DNA of 64,000 bases from an uncultured Erythrobacter sp. (GCA_947499095.1 CANMMR010000001.1:372001-436000); one strand, 5' to 3'. Positions 1 through 9,062 are shown, counted from the stretch's first letter. Made by a program: numbers and translations. Notes: a model not told the origin generated them from the letters alone.

Positions 1-677
1 GCAAGGAACCGGTCACCCTCGACCGGGCAAATTCCTATATGGCCGTGATGGTCGACGACCTGACGCTGCACGGCATCACCGAGCCTTATCGGATGCTCAC
101 TGCGCGTGCGGAGTATCGCCTGCGACTACGAGCAAGCAATGCCGATAGTCGCCTTACGCCACTCGCGCTCGCAGCCGGCCTTGTCGGCGAAGAGCGGAAA
201 GCATGGTTCAATGCCCGAACCGAGCGTCGCGAGCGATACACGGCTGTTTTTGACGCTGCGGTCCATTCCAGAGACCTCGCCGACGCAGGGCTTCACGTGA
301 AACGCGATGCCGGCATCAAATCGCTTGCGGATTGGCTTGGGACAGGCAACGTCTCACTTCGCGACGCTGTCGGCCTTTATCCCGACCTCGATCCGTTCGA
401 TCATCTCGCGGTCGAAATGGCCGAGGATGCGTTCTATTCGCCCTACCTTGCGCGGCAGGACGCGGAACTCTCCGAGCTTCGTGCCAGTGAAACTCTTCGC
501 CTGACACCGGACTTCCCGTATTCGGAAGTCCCCGGTCTTTCCAACGAAATGGTAGAGCGCCTTTCAGGCTCCCGGCCAGAAAGCATGGCCGCGGCCTCCC
601 GTGTTCAGGGTGTAACCCCAGCGGCCCTTGCGGCTTTGCTGGTGCATGCCAAACGTATCGGGCGGATCGCGACGTGA
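1..677 (+). CDS. mnmG: MnmG (GidA) tRNA uridine-5-carboxymethylaminomethyl modification enzyme, C-terminal part
   Basis: The window begins inside this gene; the frame is open from base 3, so the ATG at 39 is internal. MnmG is the FAD-dependent partner of MnmE and adds a carboxymethylaminomethyl group to U34 of certain tRNAs in the cytoplasm. The visible part has the family signature DDLTLHGITEPYRMLTARAE followed by YRLRLR, then the helical C-terminal domain that contacts MnmE and tRNA, ending in a small helical tail (AALLVHAKRIGRIAT). The TGA stop at 675-677 overlaps the GTG start of rsmG, so the two are probably translationally coupled. The N-terminal FAD and insertion domains lie outside the window. 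Confidence 0.95.
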   Translation, partial: KEPVTLDRANSYMAVMVDDLTLHGITEPYRMLTARAEYRLRLRASNADSRLTPLALAAGLVGEERKAWFNARTERRERYTAVFDAAVHSRDLADAGLHVKRDAGIKSLADWLGTGNVSLRDAVGLYPDLDPFDHLAVEMAEDAFYSPYLARQDAELSELRASETLRLTPDFPYSEVPGLSNEMVERLSGSRPESMAAASRVQGVTPAALAALLVHAKRIGRIAT

Positions 678-1303
678 TCGCGACGGAAGAAGAAGCACGA
701 GAATTCGTTTCCGGGTTGTGCTCAGACGATTCAATGAGGCAGCTTGAGCAGCTGGTCGGCGAGCTGATCGACGAGAATTCGCGCCAGAACCTGGTGGCGA
801 AAAATTCGCTAGAGCAGGTCTGGCGGCGCCACATTGCAGATTCTGTCCAACTGTTGCGATGGGTTTCCGTGCCGCAAGGTCCGTGGATCGATCTCGGGTC
901 GGGCGCGGGATTTCCCGGTTTAGTGATCGCTGCCATGCGACCAGAACAACCCGTTATGTTGGTGGAATCGCGCAAGCGAAGAATAGACTGGCTTGAGCGG
1001 GTTGCGCTCGGTCTGGGCCTCGATAATTGCCGCGTGGAGGGGCTACGCCTTGAGCAAGTCGAGACGCTAGAAGCGGGTGTGATTTCGGCGAGAGCTTTTG
1101 CTCCGCTCGACCGGCTGCTGCGCTTATCCGCACGCTTCTCCACAGCCGCTACGCAATGGGTGTTGCCCAAAGGCCGGTCGGCGGAGCAAGAAGTACAGAC
1201 ATTGCCAAAACGGGATCGGGGGATGTTCCACGTGGAACAATCATTGACCGACACCGAGGCCGGCATCATCGTCGGCAAGGGTAAGTGGAAGGGTTCGACA
1301 TGA
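674..1303 (+). CDS. rsmG: 16S rRNA (guanine527-N7)-methyltransferase RsmG (GidB)
   Basis: Predicted 209-residue SAM-dependent methyltransferase that makes m7G527 in 16S rRNA. The SAM-binding loop WIDLGSGAGFPGLVIA is at residues 71-86, followed by the acidic strand VMLVESRKRR and the substrate-side segment VISARAFAPLDRLL. The start is GTG, overlapping the mnmG stop by four bases (GTGA). The last part of the gene contains a perfect parS palindrome that is read as MFHVEQ, so the C-terminus is constrained by two functions. The stop TGA overlaps the parA ATG (ATGA at 1300-1303). The order mnmG-rsmG-parA-parB is classic for alphaproteobacteria. Confidence 0.95.
   Translation: MIATEEEAREFVSGLCSDDSMRQLEQLVGELIDENSRQNLVAKNSLEQVWRRHIADSVQLLRWVSVPQGPWIDLGSGAGFPGLVIAAMRPEQPVMLVESRKRRIDWLERVALGLGLDNCRVEGLRLEQVETLEAGVISARAFAPLDRLLRLSARFSTAATQWVLPKGRSAEQEVQTLPKRDRGMFHVEQSLTDTEAGIIVGKGKWKGST
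1224..1239. other. parS: parS centromere site for ParB
   Basis: TGTTCCACGTGGAACA is a perfect 16-bp palindrome and fits the alphaproteobacterial parS form TGTTnCACGTGnAACA. It lies inside the rsmG coding sequence, 61 bases before the parA start. ParB would load here and spread as a CTP-dependent clamp. I found no second perfect copy in the window. Confidence 0.93.
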
Positions 1304-2079
1304 TCACCATCGCGATTGCCAACCAGAAGGGTGGAGTGGGCAAGACTACGACGGCGATCAACATCGCCACCGCGATGGCTGCGACTGGGTGGAAAACGTT
1401 GCTGGTCGATCTCGATCCGCAAGGGAATGCCTCCACGGGTCTCGGTGTCGATGCCGCATCGCGCGAAAACAGCAGTTATGATCTGTTGCTAGATCAGGCG
1501 ACCCTTGGCGAATGCGCCCTCGAAACCGAGATACCAAATCTCGAGATCGTGCCGGCCACCCAAGACCTCTCGGGCGCGGAAGTCGAGCTCGTTTCGGTAG
1601 AGGACCGGACCCATCGCCTCAAAAGAGCCTTGAACCATCCTGCTGCCGCTTACGACGTGTGTTTCGTCGACTGTCCGCCGTCGCTCGGATTGTTGACGCT
1701 GAACGCATTGTGCGCGGCCGATACTCTGATGGTACCGCTACAGTGCGAGTTTTTTGCACTAGAGGGGCTGAGTCAGCTCCTTCAGACGGTCGAGCGCGTG
1801 CAGCAAGGCTTTAACGCCGATCTCGGCATCGTCGGTGTCGTGCTCACCATGTTCGATCGCCGCAATCGCCTGACCGACCAGGTCGCCGACGATGTTCGCG
1901 ATTGCCTCGGTCCGCTCGTTTTCGAGAATGTCATTCCGCGAAACGTTCGCCTTTCGGAAGCGCCAAGCCACGGCTTGCCGGCGCTTGTCTACGATCATCA
2001 GTGCCCGGGAAGCCGCGCTTATATCGGCCTGGCCCGCGAACTGATCGGGCGGTTGCCCGAAACAAGGAAAGCCGCATGA
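1300..2079 (+). CDS. parA: Chromosome-partitioning ATPase ParA
   Basis: Predicted 259 residues. ParA is a nucleoid-binding Walker-type ATPase that moves ParB-parS complexes during chromosome segregation. The deviant Walker A motif KGGVGKTT is at residues 10-17, the A-prime region LLVDLDPQGNAST at 34-46, and a Walker B-like VCFVDCPPSLGLLT further on. The ATG at 1300 is chosen over the in-frame GTG at 1285 because the protein then begins MITIAIANQKGG as in relatives, and the ATGA overlap with rsmG suggests coupling. The stop overlaps the parB start. The signature lysine before GGVGKT indicates the MinD/ParA (SIMIBI) superfamily. Confidence 0.95.
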   Translation: MITIAIANQKGGVGKTTTAINIATAMAATGWKTLLVDLDPQGNASTGLGVDAASRENSSYDLLLDQATLGECALETEIPNLEIVPATQDLSGAEVELVSVEDRTHRLKRALNHPAAAYDVCFVDCPPSLGLLTLNALCAADTLMVPLQCEFFALEGLSQLLQTVERVQQGFNADLGIVGVVLTMFDRRNRLTDQVADDVRDCLGPLVFENVIPRNVRLSEAPSHGLPALVYDHQCPGSRAYIGLARELIGRLPETRKAA

Positions 2080-3044
2080 GCGACAGTACGCAAACATCAC
2101 GCCCGATCGACCGCAAGAAGAAGCTCGGCAAGGGCCTGAACGCCCTGCTTGGCGAAACACGCCGGGAAGAGCCGCTGGTCAAGCGTGAAATCACAGGCGA
2201 ACTTGCACCAGATACTTCGCCGGCTCCGGTTCCGCCAGTAGAAGGCGAGGGCCTCGCGTCCATTCCGGTGGCCGATATCGAACCGCTCCCAGGACAGCCC
2301 CGCACCCACTTCCGCGAAGAAGCGCTCGACGAACTCGCATCCTCGATCGCTGCGCGCGGGGTAATCCAGCCGATCATCGTGCGGCCGCTCGGGTCGGGGC
2401 GCTACCAACTTGTCGCCGGGGAGCGCCGCTGGCGCGCAGCGCAGCGCGCACGTTTGCATGAAATTCCCGCAATCGTGCGCAAGCTCGACCAACGCGAAAT
2501 CATGGCGCTGACGCTGATCGAAAACCTGCAACGCGAGGATCTCAACCCGATTGAAGAAGCGCGCGCTTACCAGAAACTTGCCGATACCGAGGGCATGACC
2601 CAGGCGGAGATCGCGAAGCTGGTCGACAAATCGCGCAGCCACATCGCAAATTTCCAGCGGCTGTTGGCGCTTCCAGATGATGTCCTTGCGATGGTCGCGG
2701 AGGGCAGTTTGTCGATGGGCCATGCCCGCGCCCTGATTGGCAATGACGAGGCTTCCGATCTCGCGCGCCGCGCGGTGGCGGAAAAACTCTCGGTGCGAGA
2801 TATCGAAAAGCTTGCCCGCGATCCCGCAAAGGCTGCCCCCCGAAAGAAACCGTCGAAGGGCGTCACCGGCGGCTCGGGCGATGCGGATATCGAGGCCGTT
2901 CAGGGCCATCTCGAGGAATTCCTCGGCATGCAGGTGCGGATCAGGACGGAGGACACCCCGAATACGGGCACCGTCACCATACGCTATCGCACGCTGGACC
3001 AGCTCGACCTCATCTGCCAGAGGCTTACGGGCGGAGATATTTAA
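2076..3044 (+). CDS. parB: Chromosome-partitioning protein ParB
   Basis: Predicted 322 residues. ParB binds parS, uses CTP to clamp and spread on DNA, and stimulates ParA. In order: a basic N-terminal segment with KKLGKGLNALLGE (typical ParA-stimulating region), the ParB/Sulfiredoxin-like CTP-binding domain with the GERRWRAAQRA box, the helix-turn-helix parS reader (MTQAEIAKLVDKSRSHIANF), a basic linker, and a C-terminal dimerisation domain. The ATG at 2076 overlaps the parA stop (ATGA) and gives the usual N-terminus; the frame is open about 170 bases further upstream but there it runs antiparallel to parA usage. A convergent gene ends 34 bases downstream. Confidence 0.95.
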   Translation: MSDSTQTSRPIDRKKKLGKGLNALLGETRREEPLVKREITGELAPDTSPAPVPPVEGEGLASIPVADIEPLPGQPRTHFREEALDELASSIAARGVIQPIIVRPLGSGRYQLVAGERRWRAAQRARLHEIPAIVRKLDQREIMALTLIENLQREDLNPIEEARAYQKLADTEGMTQAEIAKLVDKSRSHIANFQRLLALPDDVLAMVAEGSLSMGHARALIGNDEASDLARRAVAEKLSVRDIEKLARDPAKAAPRKKPSKGVTGGSGDADIEAVQGHLEEFLGMQVRIRTEDTPNTGTVTIRYRTLDQLDLICQRLTGGDI

Positions 3045-3078
3045 TAAATCAGGGGTTTAGGTAAGTTCCGCCGCGCGA

Positions 3079-3879
3079 CTACCGGTCTCCCGCGCGTACC
3101 GGCGTACCATCGCTGTACCGCGCCTGCCGCGGTTGCATGACAGTCACCGGCACAAGCATGTAATCGCCCGTGGAAGAGGTACTGTTGCGAAGCGCGCCGC
3201 TCCGGGCACTGGCAATGTAGCTGTCGAGATAGGCCTCGCACCGGCCCATGGCTGCGATAGCCCGCTCCGGATCATATTCGATCTCTTCGTAATCGTAATA
3301 CTCCTCCGAATTGTCGGTATAGCCACGCTGCGGGGCAAGCCGACGGGAGCATTCCTGCAACCACGCCGCGCGATCGAATTGTACGACCCGCCCGCCAAGC
3401 GGCAGGCGTGGCTCTTGGCCGGCGCGATAGACATAGGTTCGCCCTGCGCCGCTGCGACCAGCAGGAGCTGGCATCGGGGTAACGGTCGAACCGATCGCGC
3501 CGCTCGCCACCGGAGGCGCATCGGTGTAGGTCACAGGGACCTGCACTGCGGTATCCTGCGCGAAGTCGGCTCCGGCAGCGGCGGTGCCGATCATGCCGGT
3601 GCGGTCCGGGTCCACCGTGCGGAGCGGCTGAAGGACCGGCCGTTCGACGAAAACGGGAGAGGTCTCGTCCTGCCGCGACTGGATGGCTCGTTTTGCGCCC
3701 CGATCCTCGGTGAGCTCGAGGACAATCCGGGGCTCGTCCCCGTCCTCAGCATTCTGCTCTGCTAATGGCTCCGCATATTCATATCCGCCGATTTCATATT
3801 CCAGCGCGGCCTGGGCGAATGCCGCCCCAGGAAGCATTGCGATCCCGCTCGTCAGTGCGATGATGTTGCGCAATGTCAT
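3079..3879 (-). CDS. Hypothetical secreted protein
   Basis: Predicted 266 residues, family not recognised. The start at 3879 is chosen because it gives a clear signal peptide (MTLRNIIALTSGIAMLPGAAFAQ, here described by its ends MTLRN and AFA-Q); the frame stays open to 3978 but the extra residues look non-coding. The mature part has an acidic stretch (residues about 30-60), a Pro/Ala-rich linker, and a C-terminal segment with two cysteines (LQECSRRL and MGRCEAY) around a tyrosine/glutamate-rich run (EEYYDYEEIEYDPE). It converges on parB. Likely periplasmic; the two cysteines could form a disulfide. No function can be assigned. Confidence 0.7.
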   Translation of the reverse strand: MTLRNIIALTSGIAMLPGAAFAQAALEYEIGGYEYAEPLAEQNAEDGDEPRIVLELTEDRGAKRAIQSRQDETSPVFVERPVLQPLRTVDPDRTGMIGTAAAGADFAQDTAVQVPVTYTDAPPVASGAIGSTVTPMPAPAGRSGAGRTYVYRAGQEPRLPLGGRVVQFDRAAWLQECSRRLAPQRGYTDNSEEYYDYEEIEYDPERAIAAMGRCEAYLDSYIASARSGALRNSTSSTGDYMLVPVTVMQPRQARYSDGTPVRAGDR

Positions 3880-3991
3880 GGTCCAGCTCTCCGATCGCCA
3901 CCTCCGCTTCGCGGAGTGGAAAGAAGGATAGCTTCTGGTCGGCGCGATGCCACAGCGCTCCATGATCTGTGCCGTCATGGGCCGATCCTGA

Positions 3992-4474
3992 TTAGATCCG
4001 CTCGGCTATAACGTCGGCCAACTCTTCGATTCCGTGCAAATCCTGTTCATCGAAGCGCGCCTTTTGCGGGCTGTCTAGATCGATGACGGCAATCACCGCC
4101 CCATCGCGCACGACCGGAACCACCAGCTCCGAGCTCGTCTCCGAATCGCAGGCGATATGGCCGGGAAAGGCGTGAACGTCCCTGACCAATTGCGACGCGG
4201 CATCTTTGGCCGCCACTCCGCACACACCTTTGCCGAGCGGAATACGAATACAGGCCGGACGTCCCATGAACGGGCCGAGCACGAGTTCGCCATCGATTAT
4301 GCGGTAAAACCCGGCCCAGTTGAGGTCCGGCAGGAAATCCCACAGCAGCGCTGCGACGTTCGCCATATTCGCCACACCATCGGCCTCGCCTGAAGTCAAA
4401 GCGTCGGCTGCCTCGCGTAGCTGGCGATAGGCTTCGGGTTTCGGACAATCGGGGGCGGGGCGGAAATCGAACAT
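3992..4474 (-). CDS. GAF-domain free methionine-(R)-sulfoxide reductase (fRMsr)
   Basis: Predicted 160 residues, the normal length for the YebR/fRMsr family. These cytoplasmic enzymes reduce free methionine-(R)-sulfoxide. A single GAF domain fills the protein; diagnostic segments are LNWAGFYR, LVLGPFMGRPACIRI, GKGVCG, DVHAFPGHIACD and SSELVVPVV. The three expected redox cysteines (in PACIRI, KGVCG and IACD) are all present, which favours an active enzyme over a generic GAF sensor. The gene stands between a secreted hypothetical (same strand, downstream) and the divergent dehydrogenase at 4545. Confidence 0.88.
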   Translation of the reverse strand: MFDFRPAPDCPKPEAYRQLREAADALTSGEADGVANMANVAALLWDFLPDLNWAGFYRIIDGELVLGPFMGRPACIRIPLGKGVCGVAAKDAASQLVRDVHAFPGHIACDSETSSELVVPVVRDGAVIAVIDLDSPQKARFDEQDLHGIEELADVIAERI

Positions 4475-4544
4475 GGGCGTGATCTAATGCGCATCAAGCG
4501 AAGGGCAAGCCCATTGCCGCGCCCGCGAGCCTCGCCTATTCGCT

Positions 4545-6005
4545 ATGGCCATGAGCCTCGCCAAGAAACTGGGCATCGCCCTCCTCGTCATCCTCATTGT
4601 CCTCGCCGCAGCATTCTGGTTCCTCACCCGCGGCGACACCGCGAGTGTCCCATGGGAAGACGTGGTCGGTACCGATCCCACGCTGGAAGAGCCGAACGCC
4701 GAGGGAATTCCCACCGTCGCCATTGCCGAATCGGTCGGCTGGGCTGCCGACGAAGTACCGGTCGCAGCCGAGGGCCTCGCGGTCATGCGCTTTGCCGACG
4801 GGCTCGAGCACCCGCGCACCCTACAGGCGCTGCCGAATGGCGATATCCTCGTTTCGCTGACGCGCGCGCCGGCCAAGGAGGACGATGGCGTGATAACGGC
4901 CTGGATTGCAGGCCTGTTGATGGATCGCGCAGGCGCAGGGGGCGAGTCGCCCAATCAGGTCGTCTTGCTTCGCGATGGCGATGGGGACGGCCGTGCCGAA
5001 GTGCGCCAGGTGCTGCTCGATGGGCTGGACTCGCCCTCCGGCCTCGCATGGCATGACGGCACACTCTATGTCGCCAATCACGACGAGGTGCTTGCCTATC
5101 CCTATGAACTGGGCGACGCCAGGGTGTCGGGCGAACCCCGCAAGATCACCGATCTGGCCGCCGCCGGCGGCCACTGGATGCGCAATCTCGCGATCAACGA
5201 GGAGGGCACGAAGCTCTATGTCGCGGTCGGATCGGACACCAATATCGCCGACAAGGGCATGGAGGCCGAAGAAGGGCGCGCGCTGATCTGGGAGGTCGAT
5301 CTCGAAAGCGGGCGGCGTCGTATTTTCGGCGGGGGTTTGCGAAATCCCAACGGCCTCGACTTCAATCCATGGTCCGGCGAGCTTTGGACCACGGTCAACG
5401 AGCGCGACATGCTCGGCTCCGACCTTGTGCCGGACTATCTCACCAATGTCCCCGTCGGCGCCCAATATGGCTGGCCATGGGTCTATTGGGGCGACAATTT
5501 CGACCGCCGCGTAGACTATCCGATCCCGGCCTACATCAACTACGTGCGCACGCCCGAGTATGCGCTCGGCCCGCACGTCGCAGCGCTGGGGTTCGTGTTC
5601 AGTGCGGAGGGCGCCCAGATGGGCGAGGACTTCTCGAGCGGCGCTTTCGTCGCGCGGCATGGCTCGTGGAACCGCAAGCCGCCCTCCGGTTACGACGTGG
5701 TCTATGTCGCCTTCGACGAGCGCGGGAACCCGACCGGTAAGCCGATTCCGGTGCTGACCGGGTTTCTCCAGGACGACGGCACGACGCGCGGACGCCCGAC
5801 CTGGGTCGAATGGGCCAGCGACGGCGCGCTGCTGGTCAGCGACGATACCGCCGGTATCATCTGGCGCGTAATTGCTCCCGGAGGCACCCGGCAGGGCGCG
5901 ATCAAGCAGGTCACGGGCAATCGCCTGCCGCCGCAGCGCAATCTGCGCGGGCAGGAAGCGACCTTCGGCGAAGACGACTACGCCCGGAGCGTGACCGCCG
6001 AGTAA
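4545..6005 (+). CDS. PQQ-type sorbosone/glucose dehydrogenase-like beta-propeller protein
   Basis: Predicted 486 residues. An N-terminal membrane segment or uncleaved signal (ALLVILIVLAAAFWFL, about residues 13-28) is followed by a six-bladed beta-propeller of the glucose/sorbosone dehydrogenase family, with landmarks HPRTLQALPNGDILVSL, GLRNPNGLDFNPWSGELWTT, NERDMLGSDLVPDYLT, GAQYGWPWVYWG and HGSWNRKPPSGYDVVYV. Members oxidise sugars or sugar derivatives in the periplasm with PQQ, but many have no proven substrate. An alternative ATG lies two codons in (4551). Convergent with the acyl-CoA dehydrogenase. I infer an anchored periplasmic oxidoreductase; substrate unknown. Confidence 0.85.
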   Translation: MAMSLAKKLGIALLVILIVLAAAFWFLTRGDTASVPWEDVVGTDPTLEEPNAEGIPTVAIAESVGWAADEVPVAAEGLAVMRFADGLEHPRTLQALPNGDILVSLTRAPAKEDDGVITAWIAGLLMDRAGAGGESPNQVVLLRDGDGDGRAEVRQVLLDGLDSPSGLAWHDGTLYVANHDEVLAYPYELGDARVSGEPRKITDLAAAGGHWMRNLAINEEGTKLYVAVGSDTNIADKGMEAEEGRALIWEVDLESGRRRIFGGGLRNPNGLDFNPWSGELWTTVNERDMLGSDLVPDYLTNVPVGAQYGWPWVYWGDNFDRRVDYPIPAYINYVRTPEYALGPHVAALGFVFSAEGAQMGEDFSSGAFVARHGSWNRKPPSGYDVVYVAFDERGNPTGKPIPVLTGFLQDDGTTRGRPTWVEWASDGALLVSDDTAGIIWRVIAPGGTRQGAIKQVTGNRLPPQRNLRGQEATFGEDDYARSVTAE

Positions 6006-6023
6006 GTCGCGCGGCGCGACTCC

Positions 6024-7763
6024 TCAGCCGAGGAGTTGGGCGGTTTCCAATTCGTAGAGCCCGATCGAACCGGCGGTCGCTGCAGCTTTCAGGCCTGCGG
6101 CTTCCGGTGCGATGCGGTCGAGGAAAAACCGAACGGTCGATTTCTTCGTGGCTGTCAACGCGGGCGCTGCGCCTTGTTCGACGGCGCGCAATTGCCGCAG
6201 CAACTGCCACCCGGCGACAGCGACCGAGAGCATCGTGCAGAAGGGTACGGAACCCGACAGCCGATCGTCGAGGCTGGCTTCCTCGCGCATCCAACGCGCA
6301 ACCGCGGCACAATCTCCAGCGAGGGCGAACAGCGCGGGCTCGTCGGCGCAATCACGGGCAATGTCTTCTGTGAGGCCGATAAGCGCTTGCCCGTCGTCCA
6401 TGCCAAGTTTGCGGGTAACGAGGTCGGCCGCCTGGATGCCGTTAGTGCCTTCGTAGATCGGGGCAATGCGCGAATCGCGCCAATGCTGGGCCGCGCCCGT
6501 TTCTTCGACAAAGCCCATGCCGCCATGGACCTGCACGCCGAGGCTGGCGATTTCGATCCCGATATCGGTACCCCAGGTCTTGATCAGCGGGGTGAGGACT
6601 TCGCCGCGCATCTTGGCGGCCTCGTCGCCCAGCACGCCGCGATCGACTTGTCCAGCGGTGTAGTAGAGCAGGGCGCGTGCCCCCTCGGTCAGCGATTTCA
6701 TCCGCAGTAGCATGCGGCGCACGTCAGGGTGCTCGACGATGGCGACAGGCGCGCGGTCGGGTGATCCGGCGCGGGCGGACTGGATGCGATCTCTTGCGTA
6801 GTCCAGCGCCTGCTGGGTCGCGCGTTCGCCGATCTGCACACCCTGATTGCCGACATTGATGCGCGCATTGTTCATCATCGTGAACATGGCCGCGAGGCCG
6901 CGGTTTTCCGCACCGACCAGCTCACCGATACACTCGTCATTGTCGCCATAGCTCATCACGCAGGTGGGCGAGGCATTGATGCCGAGCTTGTGCTCGATGC
7001 TGACGCAGCGGACATCGTTGCGGGGGCCCGGCGTGCCATCCGGCTTCACATGATACTTGGGTACGATGAAGAGCGAGATGCCCCGGCTGCCCTCCGGCGC
7101 ATCGGGCAATCGCGCGAGGACGAGGTGGATGATGTTCTTCGACAGCTCGTGCTCGCCCCAGGTGATGTAGATCTTATGGCCCTTGATGAGGTATTTTCCG
7201 ACATGCTCGCCGTCCGTGATCGGCGTAGCCGTAGTGCGCAGAGCACCCACGTCGGACCCGGCCTGCGGCTCAGTGAGGTTCATCGTTCCCGACCATTCGC
7301 CGCTGACCAGCTTTGGCAGGTATTTCTCCTGCATCTCGGGCGAACCGTGATGCTCCAGCGCCTCGATCGCGCCGACACTCAGCATCGGGAGCAGGTTGAA
7401 GGCCATATTCGCCGTGCCGAGATTCTCGAGCACGTTGCAGGACAGGGTGAAGGGCAGGCCCTGGCCGCCGAAATCGACCGGACCGGCAATCGCATTCCAG
7501 CCCTGCTCGACATAGGCTTCGTAAGCTTCGGCAAAACCCTCAGGCAGGCGGACGACACCGTTTTCCAGCTTTGCGCCTTCGAGATCGCCGACACGGTTGA
7601 GCGGTGCCCATTCGCCGGCTGCGAACTGCCCGATGCCTTCGACGATGGCCTCGACCATGTCGGGCTCGGCCGCGGCGAATTTGTCGCTCTGACCGAGCTC
7701 TTCGATCCCGGCATTTACGCGGATGGCGAGCAGCTGGTCCTGGGTGGCGGCGGTATAGGTCAC
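6024..7763 (-). CDS. Acyl-CoA dehydrogenase, long form with extra C-terminal domain
   Basis: Predicted 579 residues. It has the acyl-CoA dehydrogenase fold (N-terminal helical, middle beta, C-terminal helical) plus the extra C-terminal domain of the long family that includes DmdC and several broad acyl-CoA dehydrogenases. Visible landmarks: MNLTEPQAGSDVGALRT, the C-terminal flavin/substrate segment VHGGMGFVEETGAAQHWRD, and the catalytic-base region IAPIYEGTNGIQAADL. The GTG at 7763 is chosen because it is preceded by an AGAGGA ribosome binding site and avoids overlap with tsaC; the frame is open to 7820. Electrons would pass to EtfAB, encoded near the window end. Substrate chain is not predictable. 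Confidence 0.9.
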   Translation of the reverse strand: MTYTAATQDQLLAIRVNAGIEELGQSDKFAAAEPDMVEAIVEGIGQFAAGEWAPLNRVGDLEGAKLENGVVRLPEGFAEAYEAYVEQGWNAIAGPVDFGGQGLPFTLSCNVLENLGTANMAFNLLPMLSVGAIEALEHHGSPEMQEKYLPKLVSGEWSGTMNLTEPQAGSDVGALRTTATPITDGEHVGKYLIKGHKIYITWGEHELSKNIIHLVLARLPDAPEGSRGISLFIVPKYHVKPDGTPGPRNDVRCVSIEHKLGINASPTCVMSYGDNDECIGELVGAENRGLAAMFTMMNNARINVGNQGVQIGERATQQALDYARDRIQSARAGSPDRAPVAIVEHPDVRRMLLRMKSLTEGARALLYYTAGQVDRGVLGDEAAKMRGEVLTPLIKTWGTDIGIEIASLGVQVHGGMGFVEETGAAQHWRDSRIAPIYEGTNGIQAADLVTRKLGMDDGQALIGLTEDIARDCADEPALFALAGDCAAVARWMREEASLDDRLSGSVPFCTMLSVAVAGWQLLRQLRAVEQGAAPALTATKKSTVRFFLDRIAPEAAGLKAAATAGSIGLYELETAQLLG

Positions 7764-7809
7764 GTGGTATCCTCTTGGCTTTCCTGACGCCCAGATATAG
7801 CGCGCGGGC

Positions 7810-8736
7810 ATGGTCGGCAAATACGTTACGGAAACGATACTGGCAGATGCGGCAGGAATCGCGCGCGCGGCGCAGATCCTGCGCGATGGCGGGCTCGTCG
7901 CCGTGCCGACCGAGACAGTGTACGGCCTTGCAGCGCGCGCCGATAGTGACGAGGCGGTGGCGCGAATTTACGAGGCGAAAGGGCGGCCGAGCTTCAATCC
8001 GCTAATCGTGCACATCCGAGATGTAGAGCAGGCGCGGGAGTTGGCGGAATTCGGCGAAGAAGCCACCCAGCTAGCCTCCGAGCACTGGCCTGGCCCGCTC
8101 ACCTTTGTCCTGCCCCGTCGGGGCAAGGCCGCGCTCGCCGATGCCGTGTCGGCGGGATTGGCGACCGTGGCCCTGCGGTGTCCGGCGCATCTGGTTATGC
8201 GGGCAGTGCTTGCGCAGTGCGACTTTCCGCTCGCTGCGCCGTCGGCCAATCGAAGCGGTTTCATCAGCCCGACAACGACTGCGCATGTTCTCGAATCGTT
8301 GGACGGGAGGATCGACGCGGTCCTCGACGGCGGGCCATGCGAAGCAGGCGTGGAATCGACGGTTGTCGCCGTGCGTGATGATGGCCGGCTCGACGTCCTA
8401 CGGCCCGGTCCGATCGAGATAGGGGCATTATCCAGCGACGGGAATGTCGAGGCACCCGGTCAGCTCGCCAGCCACTATGCGCCCGGCAAACCAGTCCGCC
8501 TTAATGCAACGGAAGTTGCGCCAGACGACTTTATCATCGGATTCGGTGCGATAACCGGAGACTGCACCCTCTCCGCTAGCGGCAATCTTACCGAGGCCGC
8601 TTCGCGCCTCTACGCTTGCCTCCACGAAGGCGCGCGCTCGCAAAAGCCGCGTATCGCTGTCGCGCCGATCCCGGACGAGGGCATCGGTATTGCCATCAAC
8701 GACCGGTTGCGCCGAGCCGCTACCCCGCCCGATTAG
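7810..8736 (+). CDS. tsaC: L-threonylcarbamoyladenylate synthase (Sua5/YwlC/TsaC type)
   Basis: Predicted 308 residues, the two-domain Sua5 length rather than short TsaC. It makes threonylcarbamoyl-AMP from threonine, bicarbonate and ATP, first step of the t6A37 tRNA modification. The YrdC domain shows GGLVAVPTETVYGLAA, EAKGRPSFNPLIVHI and CPAHLVM; the linker APGQLASHYAPGKP joins the Sua5 C-terminal domain. It is divergent from the acyl-CoA dehydrogenase with 46 bases between starts, and its TAG stop overlaps the TAA stop of the convergent lipoprotein gene (8733-8736). Confidence 0.93.
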   Translation: MVGKYVTETILADAAGIARAAQILRDGGLVAVPTETVYGLAARADSDEAVARIYEAKGRPSFNPLIVHIRDVEQARELAEFGEEATQLASEHWPGPLTFVLPRRGKAALADAVSAGLATVALRCPAHLVMRAVLAQCDFPLAAPSANRSGFISPTTTAHVLESLDGRIDAVLDGGPCEAGVESTVVAVRDDGRLDVLRPGPIEIGALSSDGNVEAPGQLASHYAPGKPVRLNATEVAPDDFIIGFGAITGDCTLSASGNLTEAASRLYACLHEGARSQKPRIAVAPIPDEGIGIAINDRLRRAATPPD

Positions 8737-9062
8737 CTCTCTGGTTCGACCGGAATCGTGGGAATGATCTGCTGCATCTCCGCGTAGGTGTCGCGGGCCT
8801 CGTTGCAGGCGCGGCGACTGCCGTCGGTGCAATCGTCCATCTGGCGGTCGTACTCGCGCTCCAGCTGGGCGAGCCGTTCTTCCCGCTTGCGGATTTCACG
8901 TCCGCGATTCTCGTCGGCTTCGGACTGGCTGGTCGTGGCGAGGTCGACTCCCTTGCTGACGACCTTAACCGGGGCCGTTACGACATCGTAAGCGGTCTTG
9001 GCGAGGCAGCCTTGCACCAGCACACTGGCGGGCAGGAGGGCGATGAGGGCCAGGCGACGCAT
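8733..9062 (-). CDS. Small lipoprotein, function unknown
   Basis: Predicted 109 residues. The lipobox SVLVQGC places the lipidated cysteine at residue 19 after a short signal peptide. The mature part has a short hydrophobic lead (AYDVVTAPVKVVSKGVD) and a highly charged predicted coiled coil (about residues 50-90, rich in RE/KREERLAQLEREYDRQ), then two cysteines in DDCTDGSRRACNEA. Similar small lipoproteins are common in Sphingomonadales but have no assigned role. The stop overlaps the tsaC stop by four bases on the opposite strand. Confidence 0.75.
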   Translation of the reverse strand: MRRLALIALLPASVLVQGCLAKTAYDVVTAPVKVVSKGVDLATTSQSEADENRGREIRKREERLAQLEREYDRQMDDCTDGSRRACNEARDTYAEMQQIIPTIPVEPES

